From NCBI GenBank assembly GCA_964034945.1, contig OZ035960.1, positions 34,960,368 to 35,024,367 on the forward strand: DNA of 64,000 nucleotides. The letters are read 5' to 3'. Positions 35,301-46,700 of this stretch are shown here, in pieces. The notes beneath the pieces were generated by a model. That model worked only from the letters and a program-made list of their open reading frames with translations, ran no database searches and was not told the origin of the DNA. The position numbers and the translations under genes were made by a program. Source of the stretch: Chrysopilus asiliformis (taxonomy: Eukaryota > Arthropoda > Insecta > Diptera > Rhagionidae). The first letter of the stretch is position 1; every line of letters starts with the position of its first letter.

Positions 35301-38300
35301 ATTACAAAACTTGGAGACAATAAAATTTGCTACATTTATGTCTTTTACTAGAACTCCGTTATGAAGATATGCCGGTATTTCAAAAAAATTAGTTTTTTGC
35401 GAAAACCTCGGAAACTAACAGGTTTTTGGTGGTTCAACGTATAAGAAGAATTAAAACCGTGTTAATTCACCAGGTGAATTATTCGCCAGGTGGCTAAATT
35501 ATTTATTAAATTTAACTTTTTCAAAACATCGGAAAAACATCGAGGTATCGATGTTTTCAGGACGATGTTTTTTGACATCGATGTCGCCTTAAAAAAAACA
35601 TCGATTTTCGATATATCGAGGTTTTAAGGGCTCTCCCCATTGCCAGGATATTTTAGTTGCGATAAAATGTAGGGACAAACTTATATAACAAAGGCTTGGT
35701 AGGAAAGAGAGGGAACAAAAAAAGCGTACGTCGCCAGATGTCGCTTTTGTAGTTTATTTTATAGGAAGCGTTCGTCACCAGGTGTCGCTTTGGTAGATGT
35801 AGTTGAACTGACGTACGCTTCCTATAAAATAAACTACAAAAGTAGTCAAAATCTGTCTGATTTTGAGATATGCAGTTTCAAAACTTACAATACATTGAAT
35901 AACAACGAAAGTATTTATATTTATTACATGTTTTGGTATACAGACTATAATAATAATAATAACCATATTTACAGGTAGGAAATTTGAGATATTAGAGGAC
36001 GTACAGATATGTGATTCGGAGATGCAAATTGAATGTTTTGGACATGGAATACGGTTTAAATTCCTATGATTTTATCCTATAAAACTTTCTATAAAGACTC
36101 GTGCCCGTATTCTGTCTTTCCCACTGACAATTACAGCTATCTGTCTCTTTCTATTTGTAACACATTTTTATCGCAACTAAAATATCCTGGCAATGGAGAA
36201 AGCCCATTATGAACGATGTTGCATCCCTACGCATTACACAAGCTAGTGTCACGCTGGCAAGGATGGCAGCGAGGCCTAACGAAGGGAGAACGAGAAGAGG
36301 GGAGTCGATCGGTAGATTGAAGGGAGTGAACCGCAGCCGTTGTAACCGACCGGACGTATTTTAGAACACTTAAATTACATTTCACTAAAACTTAAATAAA
36401 ATTTAACTAAAACCTAAATGAGAATATTTTACTCAGCCCGAAGCCATCTCGTTGTGACACTAGTTTGCAAGAAATTGTATTGGAACTGCCAATTATGCCA
36501 AGTATCCATCTTCTGGGGTCTTAAATTAAAGTGATTGGAAAATTCATCATAAATTCGTTTATCGAAATTCCGATATAATAAAATAATTTAAAAAAAAAAA
36601 CTTTTATTTAAAAAATGTTCTAAAAAGTAAAAAATAAGTTTTTGCGTTAGGTATCAGAAATAATAGCGAGATAAAACCATAAAAAATCAATTAATTTTTG
36701 ATACACAATGTCGAAAAAATTATTTCTTCCTTTTTAGTACATCTTTTTAATAAAAGCTTTTTATAACACGGTTTTTTTCATTTTTTATTTTATCTTTTAA
36801 TCCTGTACTTCAATTTTGTAGAACAAATGCATGCAATGGCAACTTTTTAACTCAATTTTCTCTAATCAATTAAAAGCGATAAATTTGAAATATTTATATG
36901 TGAAATTGGTTGCTTCCAAGAACCAAATCATAAAGAACTGTATTTGAAATATGTTAATTCCTATAAATCTATTGCTCGATCTTCTTTGTAGCAAATGTGA
37001 TAACCACTTATCAATTGATGGACGATAATAATAAATTTTTATTATATATGATTTAGATATGATTGATTTTAATTATTTGAATAGAATCTATAATAATTTT
37101 TGTAAATAATATACAAATTCAATTAAAGCTTCTTGTGTTGTAATTGCATAGTAACTTAATTAAACAATTTTATATGCAAATTATATTTCAATAATAACTT
37201 ATTTAGCGATCTTAAAATACTAGAATATATACTACAGTCATACTAAAATACTTAATTATTAAAAATTATCGTATACAAAATTACATCGTATTTGCGTAAA
37301 TTTTTAATTAAAATGTCAAAGATTATATCGCACACGACGAAAACGATTAACGTCAATAAGAGTTCAATTAAATTGTTGAACCTTATGTTTAAAACTTGTT
37401 TTTCTAAAAACAATGACGTTTGTGTTTAATACAGATAGACTTTTTAAATTATAATATTGAATTTTTAGTGTTATTTTAAGATGTTTTAAAAATCAACTCG
37501 CACATTTCTCATGACAGATGTCCCTGCCAGTGGTATGTACTTTTTAACTTACGAATACATCAAGGATAAGGCTGCTGAAAGAGCTGGACCAGGTGGAAAG
37601 GTTGGAATTTTAGTGACAATTTTCGCCGGTGGTATGGCCGGTATTGCTAACTGGGCGATTGGAATGCCAGCTGATGTTTTGAAAAGTCGCCTACAAACAG
37701 GTTGGTAGCATAAATTTTGAATTGTCTAATATGGGCAAAGTATCTTTTAATTTAAATAAAATATACAAAATGTTTTTTAACACGTTGGCTACCAGCCAAA
37801 AAAACGTTTACTTCGCTAGTATACACTGGGAAAAAACGCAAAAATCATTTCTGTACTTTGTGAGTCACCAGTGAAAAAAACCCTATTTGTACCGCACGAG
37901 CGACTGCACTCAACCATGGAACTTGAGAAACTGACGGTAATGACAATAGTGTGTGTACACCGGTGACTCACATGGTAGCCAACGTGTTAAGAACTTTCTT
38001 TGCCATTTCGAAAAGGTATTCAATTTTTTTTGGGGAATTTAAGCTACAGTTTTGTAAGAAAATCGTATAAAAAGGGATGTTCGAACGCTAAGGCGTGAAC
38101 AGGCCGGAGTTACGCTTTTCGTCTAGACACATTTTTTTTTAAAATTCGCTTTTTCTCATAACGTTTTCGATTGTGCGATATTTTTCTAAAAAAAATTTGC
38201 ATTCTGTGCGATTTTTGTTTGTATTTTCAAGAAAAAAAGGCCTGTTTGCAGAAAGCGTGAAGATCAGAGGTGGGGATTGAAGAGGCGAAAATACACGTGA

Positions 38301-38773
38301 CGTATTTAATGAACATTTCCCTACAATTTATTTTTATGAAAAAAGCGGTGCAATTAAATAGGTTTGCCTTCGCACGACCCTAATCGAACACAAGTCACCA
38401 ACATAAGCCTTAGTAATACAACATTTAATACTACTTCATAAATAATGACAAAAAATGTTCTTTTGATTAATTTCTAACGTTGTAAAATGCGTGTATAATT
38501 TAAATGAATATATTACAGGAACTTTTTAGAAAACTTTGCATGCTAGTGAAATTTAAAAAAAATTAAATATTGTCTTTTTTTTTAGCACCGGAAGGAACTT
38601 ACAAACATGGCATACGAAGTGTTTTCAAAGCATTAATGAAAAATGAAGGTCCTTTAGCTCTCTATAAAGGTGTGACGCCAGTCATGCTAAGAGCATTCCC
38701 GGCGAATGCCGCGTGTTTCATAGGATTTGAAGTGTGCATGAATTTCCTTAATATAATAGCACCAAATTTGTAG
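26365..38773 (+). CDS. colt: Mitochondrial carnitine/acylcarnitine carrier (congested-like trachea)
   Basis: Five coding exons (26365-26428, 26482-26513, 28069-28501, 37518-37700, 38586-38773) total exactly 900 nt in frame, giving 299 residues (human SLC25A20 has 301). The protein exchanges acylcarnitine for carnitine across the inner mitochondrial membrane. All three mitochondrial-carrier repeats are present, with signatures [11 protein letters not shown] (completed across the exon 2-3 junction), [11 protein letters not shown] and [12 protein letters not shown], each followed by a GxxxLYKG- or IYKG-like turn. Drosophila colt is needed for tracheal gas filling. Intron 3 is 9 kb and carries a complete antisense LRR gene plus several transposons. 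The short first exon opens [24 protein letters not shown] lies at 38880-38885. Confidence 0.95.
26811..26946. repeat. Minisatellite, about 15-bp unit, in colt intron 2
   Basis: Nine or so copies of ACAATTTATCG followed alternately by TGA, TAAA or TAAGA run head to tail. The alternation makes an apparent higher-order unit of about 29 bp over most of the array. Confidence 0.85.
27458..27542. repeat. Short inverted repeat (small MITE)
   Basis: Arms containing CTTCACCTCGC and CGTCGCAAA on the left are matched by GCGAGGTGAAG and TTTGCGAC on the right, around a centre near 27502. It could fold as a hairpin. No clear target duplication. Confidence 0.55.
28502..29479. other. Colt intron 3, proximal part
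   Basis: Intronic A+T-rich sequence. The block at 28725-28990 resembles decayed interspersed repeats elsewhere in the window (for example 22570-22640). It should contain the 3' UTR of the antisense LRR gene near its right edge. Confidence 0.4.
29480..32684 (-). CDS. Secreted leucine-rich-repeat protein nested in colt intron 3
   Basis: Four coding exons (32684-32634, 32567-32382, 32314-32152, 31152-29480) join in phase to 690 residues. Exon 1 encodes the 17-residue hydrophobic start [17 protein letters not shown], read as a signal peptide. Exon 2 carries an LRR N-terminal cap (CPKQCVCQ). Exon 4 carries about eleven LRRs with LxxLxLxxN spacing (for example [11 protein letters not shown]) and a C-terminal cap ([12 protein letters not shown]). 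The tail of about 110 residues is strongly basic, then Asn/Ser-rich, with no membrane segment, so the product is predicted to be secreted. The 32382 donor (GAG then GTTTTT) is weak, leaving the exon 2-3 junction the least certain. I cannot name an orthologue. It lies entirely within an intron of colt on the opposite strand. Confidence 0.82.
32685..34274. other. Colt intron 3 between the nested gene and transposons
   Basis: This should contain the promoter and 5' UTR of the nested antisense LRR gene. No further exon or repeat with clear ends is visible; the sequence is A+T-rich with many homopolymer runs. Confidence 0.4.
34275..34452. repeat. Direct tandem duplication, 89-bp unit
   Basis: GAAATTCAGATTAATTCC begins at 34275 and again at 34364. 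The 89-bp copies are nearly identical, differing by a few substitutions (for example CGTCGCTGCAG versus CGTTGCTGCAG). Confidence 0.85.
34787..35059. mobile_element. TTAA-flanked MITE (piggyBac-like), family B
   Basis: TTAA occurs at 34783-34786 and 35060-35063. The TIR is CCCTCCGTCTACC on the left and CTCTCCGTCTACC read from the right. Subterminal palindromes of the type TTGGGGTCAATT...GACCCCAA lie just inside both ends. Nested in the 34611-36229 hAT-type element. Confidence 0.75.
35628..36205. mobile_element. TIR element with ATTGCCAGGATATTTTAG ends, nested
   Basis: The left end GGGCTCTCCCCATTGCCAGG and the right end read inward, GGGCTTTCTCCATTGCCAGG, continue with identical GATATTTTAGTTGCGATAAA. 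That makes a TIR of about 40 bp with three mismatches. An internal inverted pair (ACGCTTCCTATAAAATAAAC and its complement, about 35748-35838) adds more secondary structure. The target duplication is not clear, so the superfamily is left open. Confidence 0.7.
36247..36459 (+). mobile_element. Solo LTR (213 bp)
   Basis: The block starts TGTCACGCTGGCAAGG and ends CGTTGTGACA, so TGTCAC/GTGACA are the short terminal inverted repeats expected of an LTR. A 4-bp target duplication CTAG flanks it (36243-36246, 36460-36463). An AAATAAAATT stretch at about 36394 could be its poly(A) signal. No primer-binding site or gag-pol follows, so this is a solo LTR left by recombination. Ty3/Gypsy or BEL/Pao is possible; I cannot decide. 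Orientation assumes the poly(A)-like stretch is on the sense strand. Confidence 0.75.
36464..37517. other. Colt intron 3, distal part
   Basis: Very A+T-rich sequence up to the exon 4 acceptor ATGACAG. No gene or bounded repeat is visible. Confidence 0.45.
37781..37986. mobile_element. TTAA-flanked MITE (piggyBac-like), family C, in colt intron 4
   Basis: TTAA borders both ends (37777-37780, 37987-37990). The 14-bp perfect TIR is CACGTTGGCTACCA. Inner portions of the arms (GTGAGTCACC, GTACACCGGTG-like) also partly pair. 206 bp, no coding capacity. Confidence 0.75.
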
Positions 38774-39211
38774 TTTCGTATCAGTTAAACGTCAAATTAT
38801 CAATAGCCTTATATCGAATTTCGAAGAGAAGTTTTTCATGATTTTGTATTTTGTATTAGAAAAAACTTTACGTTTTTGCAATAAAACAATCGTTTTTAAT
38901 TAAATGTTATATCGTTTAAATTGCCGATTATTGATAACGTGAATTAATACAGGGGTGGAATAGCGTAAGCTGACAAGTTGTAGTGATTGTCACCTCTCAA
39001 TTTTTCGGACTTTAATAACATTTTCGGACTTTAACAAAATTTTCTAATGAAAAGTGATAACTACAAGAATACCATCACATTGTGATTCAATTTAGATTAA
39101 AATTTTCCCACTATAGTTTCCCAAAAAATGACGGGTGAAAGTCACTTGCACCGTACGCGATTCCATCCCAGTGCCTTCTTATATGGTAATGTATTAAGCC
39201 AGAAGAAGTTC
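38774..39211. other. Colt 3' UTR and spacer
   Basis: AATAAA at 38880-38885 is a good colt poly(A) signal, 107 nt after the stop. The rest, up to the palindromic MITE, holds no gene. Confidence 0.5.
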
Positions 39212-39445
39212 AGGGCACCAATTATGTATTCGGACGCGTGTCTGTCTTTCGACTTCGACGCAGCTTTTAACTCTTGACTTCGCCATACCTGCAGCTTCAA
39301 ATTTCCTGGAGTGACAGTCAGAATTACGTTTCGTTCATAGTGACGATTCCGCGAAATTTCAAGCTGCAGATATGGCGTAGTCAAGAGTTAAAAGCTGCGT
39401 CGAAGTCGAAAGACAGAAACGCGTCGGAATACATGATTGGTGCCC
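39212..39445. mobile_element. Palindromic MITE, copy 2 (family P1)
   Basis: It begins AGGGCACCAATTATGTATTC and ends ATGATTGGTGCCC, with arms pairing along nearly their whole length, and is the same sequence as 15333-15566. Here AGTTC flanks both sides (39207-39211 and 39446-39450), giving a candidate 5-bp TSD. Confidence 0.8.
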
Positions 39446-39450
39446 AGTTC

Positions 39451-40728
39451 TCCATGTGTGACAAAAATGGTAAGTAAAAATCGTCTTAAGTAAATAACTT
39501 CTGGATTAATGTCCCAACAAAGAAGTTATTTGCTTTTTTGTTTGCTGAAAATTACAAAAAACTACAAAAAATTATCATATCAGATTATCGTTTTAAGAAT
39601 TCTATTCTCATAATTCTCAATTTCCTTTCTCAAAGTGTCAATTCTTTTCATATCGTAAATAAAACTTCATCCTATAACATGTTAACATTATTTTATTTGT
39701 ACAAAATATAGTTCTAAATCGATTTATACATTTTGTAATTTGTTTTTTTTTTTATCAGAAAATATCAACGTACGTGAATAAATAACACATTAAATTGTTA
39801 ATTTCTGTTTTACGATTAAAATATATGAAACGTTTATTAAAATTTACAATCACTAGATAATCTAATTAAAATTAATTTTTGGGTAGACAAAATACACCTC
39901 ACAGAGGTCGATTATAACATAATAAGTGCTGTTTTAACACACTATTCCCAAATTTCTGTTTTTCGATTATTCTTATATTCTTACAATTTTGCTGGAAATT
40001 TTAATTTTTTTGTTTGAAGTATTTGTATTGAATTTTTAATTTTAAATATTAAATTGTTAATAAATTGTCCCAAAAACCGAATATAAAAAATAAGAAAAAA
40101 TTAATTAAATTAATAAAATTCATATTTTATGTACATTGCTGTAAAAATTTAAAATAAAACCGAATTCAAAAAATGAAAACACTAAAAACGCTAGGAACAT
40201 GTTATTATAGTTTGTAGAAGTAATTTGTTTAAAGTAATACTTTTGGATATTGTAGTTTTTTTACTCTTTAAAATGGATTTTTTTTTTGTTAAAGTTCACA
40301 TTATTATTGGAATAAATGCTTGCTCATTTCTATCCACTTAAAAAATAATAAAAATATTTTTTATACGTTTTTTTAAAAACAAATCACCTAGTTTACATGA
40401 AAGAAACAACACAAAAACTTATTTTGTACATAAAAACTGTCGAAATAATTATGATCAAATTGTCAAAATGTATTGAGTTCTTTTTTAAATTAAGCAGTTC
40501 TTAAAAATAAATTGTTGAATTCAAAAAAATCTGCTGAATCTTATTAAGAATTCTTCCTATACGATTGTTAGCTCTTTGGCTTTATGTCTCGTTTTTTTTT
40601 CACATTTTCCTAAAATATTTGGTATTGGACAATATTTTTTGATATTCCATAGGATTGAAATACATAATCCAAGTACACCCTAGACTAGCAGCGATCAAAA
40701 ATAAACAAAACAATTATTGCCCACATCT
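39451..40728. other. Spacer and probable 3' UTR of the scavenger receptor gene
   Basis: Extremely A+T-rich DNA between the convergent colt and scavenger-receptor genes. The part closest to 40728 is probably the receptor 3' UTR. No other gene is visible. Confidence 0.45.
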
Positions 40729-43700
40729 TTATGTGGCATTGCTTTTATAGTTTTCAAGTACATCTTCCATTGATTCAGAAATATTCAATGTAAACTGTTC
40801 GCTTCCGATGTCCTCAATAAAAGATGATGCTTCGCCTAGTTGCCAACTTCCACTTGGATGTCCGTCTTTTGAATCAAATCCGCTACTAGTAAAGCTCATT
40901 TTGTCGTTATCCTGCAATTGAAATTTTTTCTAAGCATCCATTAAAGTTAAATTATCGATTAATCACTATTTTACTTGGTTAAGTTACGAAATTCATACAT
41001 ATGTATGTCATGAGTAAATTATAGTTTAGAAGGCTATCATAATTAAAAGACATAAAATTTTTTTATTATCTTACTTAGCTACAAGCTATAACAATTTAAG
41101 TCGAATTTCAATATGGCCTGTATTTGAATGTGGAGAAAGAATATTTTAGTTTTACATGAAAATCTACTTAAGCGGTTATCGCTTGTGTTTGAATTTTTGA
41201 ATGATTTCTTAATCCAAATACAAGCTTTTGCACATCAGATTGACTACTTTACAGATCCAATTAACTAATTTGTATACAAGACTCATGATTTTGTAAATCA
41301 AATTCGTTTACAAAAAGGCCATAGAGGGATAAGGGAACAAAAAGTGCCCCCAGAGATAGAAGCTTGAAATTTTTTTCGTAAGTTGCCACCATTACAACAA
41401 ATAATTTCCCAAAATTTCAGTCCAAAAAAACGAGTAGTTTTGGAAAAAAAAAATATGATTTTTTTGAAAAAATTCTAGCACCGTAACGGGTTAACCGATT
41501 TTGATAAAACTTGTCGCAATTTTTTCGTTGAAAGTCATAGTTTTAAAAAAAAAATATAGCGAAAAAATTAAGTGTGAGGAACAGTTAGGAAAAAATATTT
41601 TTTGTTTTTAAAAAATTATAACGGTAACTTAACGGTTTTGCACCACTTTTATTTTTTTCTCAAAAACTCCTTAATCCCTTACCTACAAAACAAAAAAAAT
41701 TACAAGGCAATCGGAGAGGTACTTCATATTCAAAAAAAATAAAATGTGAAGGTAGTCACATTATCATATGTGAAAGATGAATCAATTTGTGAACTAAATA
41801 ATCCAGGAAAATTAGGATTTAACCTCTTAAAAAATCCTAGTTAACTGGATTTTTGCACAGACCTTTATTTTGACATAATAAACAACGTCCGGCGTCGTGC
41901 GTTATTCAAGGTCAAAGGTCCCGAAAATCAGTTTTTTACGTTTATCTCACTTTGTACGGGTTATACGTCCTTTTGAGGTTCAGATGAATTAATCACAATA
42001 AAATTCTCTACAAAAAAGGTTAAATACAATTTTCTTGTAGGACAAACAGTTTTCGAGATACAAGTCGTCAAACTATGCGTCGCACAGAGAAATTGCTATT
42101 ATTCAAGGTCAAAAGTCAAAAAAATCGTAAATATCTCGCTTTGTATAGCCTGTATGCATTTTTTGTGTTCAGTTGAATTCCTCCTCCGAAAATTCTCTAC
42201 AAAAAAGGTTAAATAAAATTTTTTTGTAGGGCGAATAGTTTTCGAGATAGAAGTTGAGAAACTGTGAACTGTATATTCGTTTCCCCACCGCCATTAAGGT
42301 AGAATGCAAGGCGCGTTTTTTTCTAATTCATTTTTGTGTGCGATGACGGGATCTCGGCGTTACAAACGGTAAGGCAATCTTATCAAAAAAGTCCAAGAAC
42401 AAAAGTTATTTAGGATATGATTCTACATAAAACTCCCATACATCAAAATCCGATTGGAATAAAGGCCATAGCCGAATAAGGTACTGAAAAGTGCCCTGGG
42501 ACCGATTGATCTGAAATTTTTACCAGACGTTAGTATTGATGCAAGTACCGTTTGACGAAATTTTTAACCCCGCAAACCCCTTATAACGGCCGGAAGTGGC
42601 GGGGGAAGCAAAATCTTAAAAGTTAATTTTCTTGAGAACCGCTTGTCCGATTTTTTTGAAAAAAATATATGTTGTAGTGACGCATCCGACAATGTTGTGA
42701 AAAAAGTATAAAATCATTTTGACAATTTTAAATAGGAAAAAAAAATTTCTTAAAAATTAAACATTTTTTTTCTCAGAATTTGGGCCGAACACAATCACCA
42801 TATTTTCACAAAATAATCTTTGTTTAACCTACTAAAATATATTTTTTTTTTCAAAAAAATCGGAGTAGCAGAACATAGTTAAATATTTGATTTTAATATA
42901 TAAGCACCAGTATCCTACATATATCCATATATTGATATACAGAATATCAACTGTTATTTTTTCAGATTAATTGCAATACGAAGAAAAGTTAATGGACTCT
43001 AATTAACATATTTTTTTTGTTAAAATAGATTTTCCATATCCCCTACAAAATAGAGGAAAACATCGAAAGTGTCAAACTTGTGGGAGTTATTTAAAAAGAC
43101 GATAAAATGCGATAAAAAAAACAAGTATTAACGAATTTTAACAATTTATTATTACATGCACAGCTAATTTTTTTTATATCCCCCTCAATTATGCCTCCTT
43201 TTTCACGATTTCCCACAGTTAACCACTTCATGCACTGCATTTTTTTTTAAATAATTAGCACGAAAAAATGATGTGTTTTTATCGTCTAAAATACTTTATT
43301 TGACTTTATTAAATACAAATCCTTTCAATTTTAAGGACGAAAAATTAAAAAATAATTTTATAAATAATATTGTCTGTATATCTAACGATGGTATCTATAC
43401 TGTTTTTCGCAGTATTATACTGTTTTTTAGACTCCAAAACTGCATACTGCTTTTTTCCCCAAAATACTTTCGCACAAAAAACAGTATATTTCACCTAAAA
43501 ATTTAAAAAAGCGGTAAATCGATTTGAAAAAAACAGTATTCTTCGCAGTATAAATGTAATTCAATGAAAATTTACAAAAAAAGCAAATTAAACGCCTTCT
43601 TTGGCTGTTGTTTTGTTTTTGTTTTTTGAAGCAATTTGACGAAGCAATTCCGGCTTTGTTTTGAGGTAATTATAAAAATTAACGCATGGATATTTAAAGT

Positions 43701-46700
43701 TACATTTGACGATCAGAATTGCCGCCAATGTTTCCACTTCTAATCGAGTTTTGTTTGACGTTTTGCATTGCTATTAATAAATTTGAATTTCGCAACGTTA
43801 AAGAAAAAAAGTTTAATATTTTTTCTGAGTATTTACATACAGTATTTTGGGGAAAAAAGCAGTATGCAGTTTTGGAGTCTGAAAAACAGTATAATACTGC
43901 GAAAAACAGTATAGATCGTTAGATATACAGACAATAATATTTATATTATTTTTTAATTTTTCGTCCTTAAAATTGAAAGGATTTGTATTTAATAAAGTCA
44001 AATAAAGCATTTTAGACGATAAAAACACATCATTTTTTCGTGCTATATATTCAAAAAATGCAGTGCATGAAGTGGTTAACTGTGGAAAATCGTGAAAAAG
44101 GAGGCATAATTGAGGGGGATATAAAAAAAATTAGCTGTGCATGTAATAATAAATTGTTAAAATTCGTTAATACTTGTTTTTTTTTATCGCATTTTATCGT
44201 CTTTTTAAATAACTCCCACAAGTTTGACACTTTCGATGTTTTCCTCTATTTTGTATGGGATATGGAAAATCTATTTTAACAAAAAAAATATGTTAATTAG
44301 AGTCCATTAACTTTTCTTCGTATTGCAATTAATCTGAAAAAAATAACAGTTGATATTCTGTATATCAATATATGGATATATGTAGGATACTGGTGCTTAT
44401 ATATTAAAATCAAATATTTAACTATGTTCTGCTACTCCGATTTTTTTGAAAAAAAAAATATTTTAGTAGGTTAAACAAAGATTATTTTGTGAAAATATGG
44501 TGATTGTGTTCGGCCCAAATTCTGAGAAAAAAAATGTTTAATTTTTAAGAAATTTTTTTTTCCTATTTAAAATTGTCAAAATGATTTTATACTTTTTTCA
44601 CAACATTGTCGGATGCGTCACTACAACATATATTTTTTTCAAAAAAATCGGACAAGCGGTTCTCAAGAAAATTAACTTTTAAGATTTTGCTTCCCCCGCC
44701 ACTTCCGGCCGTTATAAGGGGTTTGCGGGGTTAAAAATTTCGTCAAACGGTACTTGCATCAATACTAACGTCTGGTAAAAATTTCAGATCAATCGGTCCC
44801 AGGGCACTTTTCAGTACCTTATTCGGCTATGGCCTTTAAAAAAATCTTACTGGAAAGTTAGACTTCAAAGTGGAATTTTGGTACAACTTTTCGGATTTTG
44901 ATATCACCATACGGGTTTTCAATAATTGCAGGATTGGCAATTATAGCTTTTGTTATGTTTTTTTATTAAATTTAAATGCCTTGGTTTAAAGCATTATTTA
45001 AATACACATTGAACTAAATTGTCAATCAATAATCAAATAATCAATAAAAGGCATTTCCCGGTTTCATAATTGCAAAACTCATCAAAAAATCGTCAAGGTA
45101 AAATTGATTTTCTAGTCTTAATCAGTGGCGATAAAATTTCAAGCTGAACTTGACCAGCTTTTCTTTCAAGATAATAAATGGGCGTAAATTTGATTAAAAG
45201 TGTTAATCATCTGAAAGCATAGTAGTGTAGTACGCCAGACGGTGTGGCGTCGTACCTCACCTTGGCATCTAAAAATTATTATCAGTTCCGTAACAGATCA
45301 ATAAACTTTAAAATTGATAAAACCGGAAATAAATTAATCATACCTTTCGACTGCTCTCACTCTTTTCCGATTCTGATGAGTAATTTGATGGATTTTGACC
45401 ATTTTCACTATCATTTCCTTCATCATCGGATATTGGTGGTTCTCTTTCCAAGATATTGTAATTATCATCATCCATATTAATTTTACATAACGCTGAGTCT
45501 GAGTTTTCTGTATCACTTTTTCCCATCGCATCCATAAGTTTCATTTCACACGCTTTATAAACACCCGATCTTAGATTGCCATCTGCATATTTTGCTTGGT
45601 CCGGATTGGCGGTATTTTTATTACTTAATTGTTTCTGAGACGATGTGAAAAATGAGGGAAGTCCCATTGTCACTCTAGAGACTGCAAGTAGAAGACATAA
45701 TCCTCCACCAAATAGTACAGCCCAAAATCCAAGAATATCAACATATGGTAAAATATTCAGATATAAATTGAAGCGATTCTTTAACGGCTCTGGTAATCCT
45801 AATAATGTCTGAAATAAAATAAAAAAATTATATTGGAACGATTTTGAAGATTTTCAATAAAAAACTCACGATTTCGAACCAAACCATTGGAATTGTAACA
45901 TGGCTAAATCTTTCCACGTGAGCCATAGAACTTACATCCCTCATATGCATGTTGATTTGAAATTTAACAGAGCAGTTTAAAGGTAGACCAGATCTCTGAA
46001 AAATAAAAAAAAAAATCTCATCATACTTTAACTCAAAAAAGCCTTGACAAGGGGAAGACGGAGGTCAGAAAACCCTGAAACTAGTGTAACGTATTTTATG
46101 GGGAGCTCCTTACTAGATATTGATGCGAGTTTGGCATAACACTGAACACAAAGCAGAAATCATAAATGATGTAGAATAAGAAATTCTTCGATTTTATCTT
46201 TTTTTCAATTATAAAATTCAAGGTCTAGTATTATGAAGAAAGCACTTAATCTATGACACAAAGAGTAATAATCCTTTTTTTACTTTTATTTTGATTTCAA
46301 ATCCTGATTGTTTTCCCGCTGTAGTTTCACAACAAAAATAATAAATTTTCTGTAATCGGATATGCACAGGTCAAACTCCATTGTATTTAAACCGTCGTCC
46401 TTGGTCAAAAAATCTTTTGCTCTTCTTGAATTCTTCGCTATGTGAAAGCGGTAATGTAAAAAGGTCGATGATAGTAAGACGAAATACCTTGAATTTCATA
46501 GGCACGGAGCCTGGCAGTTTTTAAATATATTTTTAGGTATTTCTTTATAGTGTGTGCATGTATCTAAATGTTAAAAATATATTTTTTCGTCTTCTTTTAC
46601 GAAGCTATACTTACTGGTTGAATCATGAAGTAACTTTCGTGAAGAGATCGATTTGGCTGGCATCCAACGATATCTTCGAGTAATTTGGGATCAGCATCCA

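Larger units (their letters stand above)
34611..36229. mobile_element. hAT-type element (TAGGGATGC ends) with two nested insertions
   Basis: The left end TAGGGATGCCAACGAT and the right end, read inward, TAGGGATGCAACATCGTT form TIRs. An exact 8-bp TSD CGCATTAC is present at 34603-34610 and 36230-36237, which indicates hAT. Subterminal regions carry many TATCGAGGTATCGATGTT-like motifs in both orientations. Inside are a TTAA MITE (34787-35059), an R2-family segment (about 35060-35480) and another TIR element (35628-36205). No transposase frame is visible, so this is a non-autonomous copy. Confidence 0.8.

Noticed and set aside
43273..44279. Paired frames on opposite strands beginning MFLSSK as possible genes
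   Set aside because: Identical frames arise because both arms of the palindrome carry the same sequence; no known domain.
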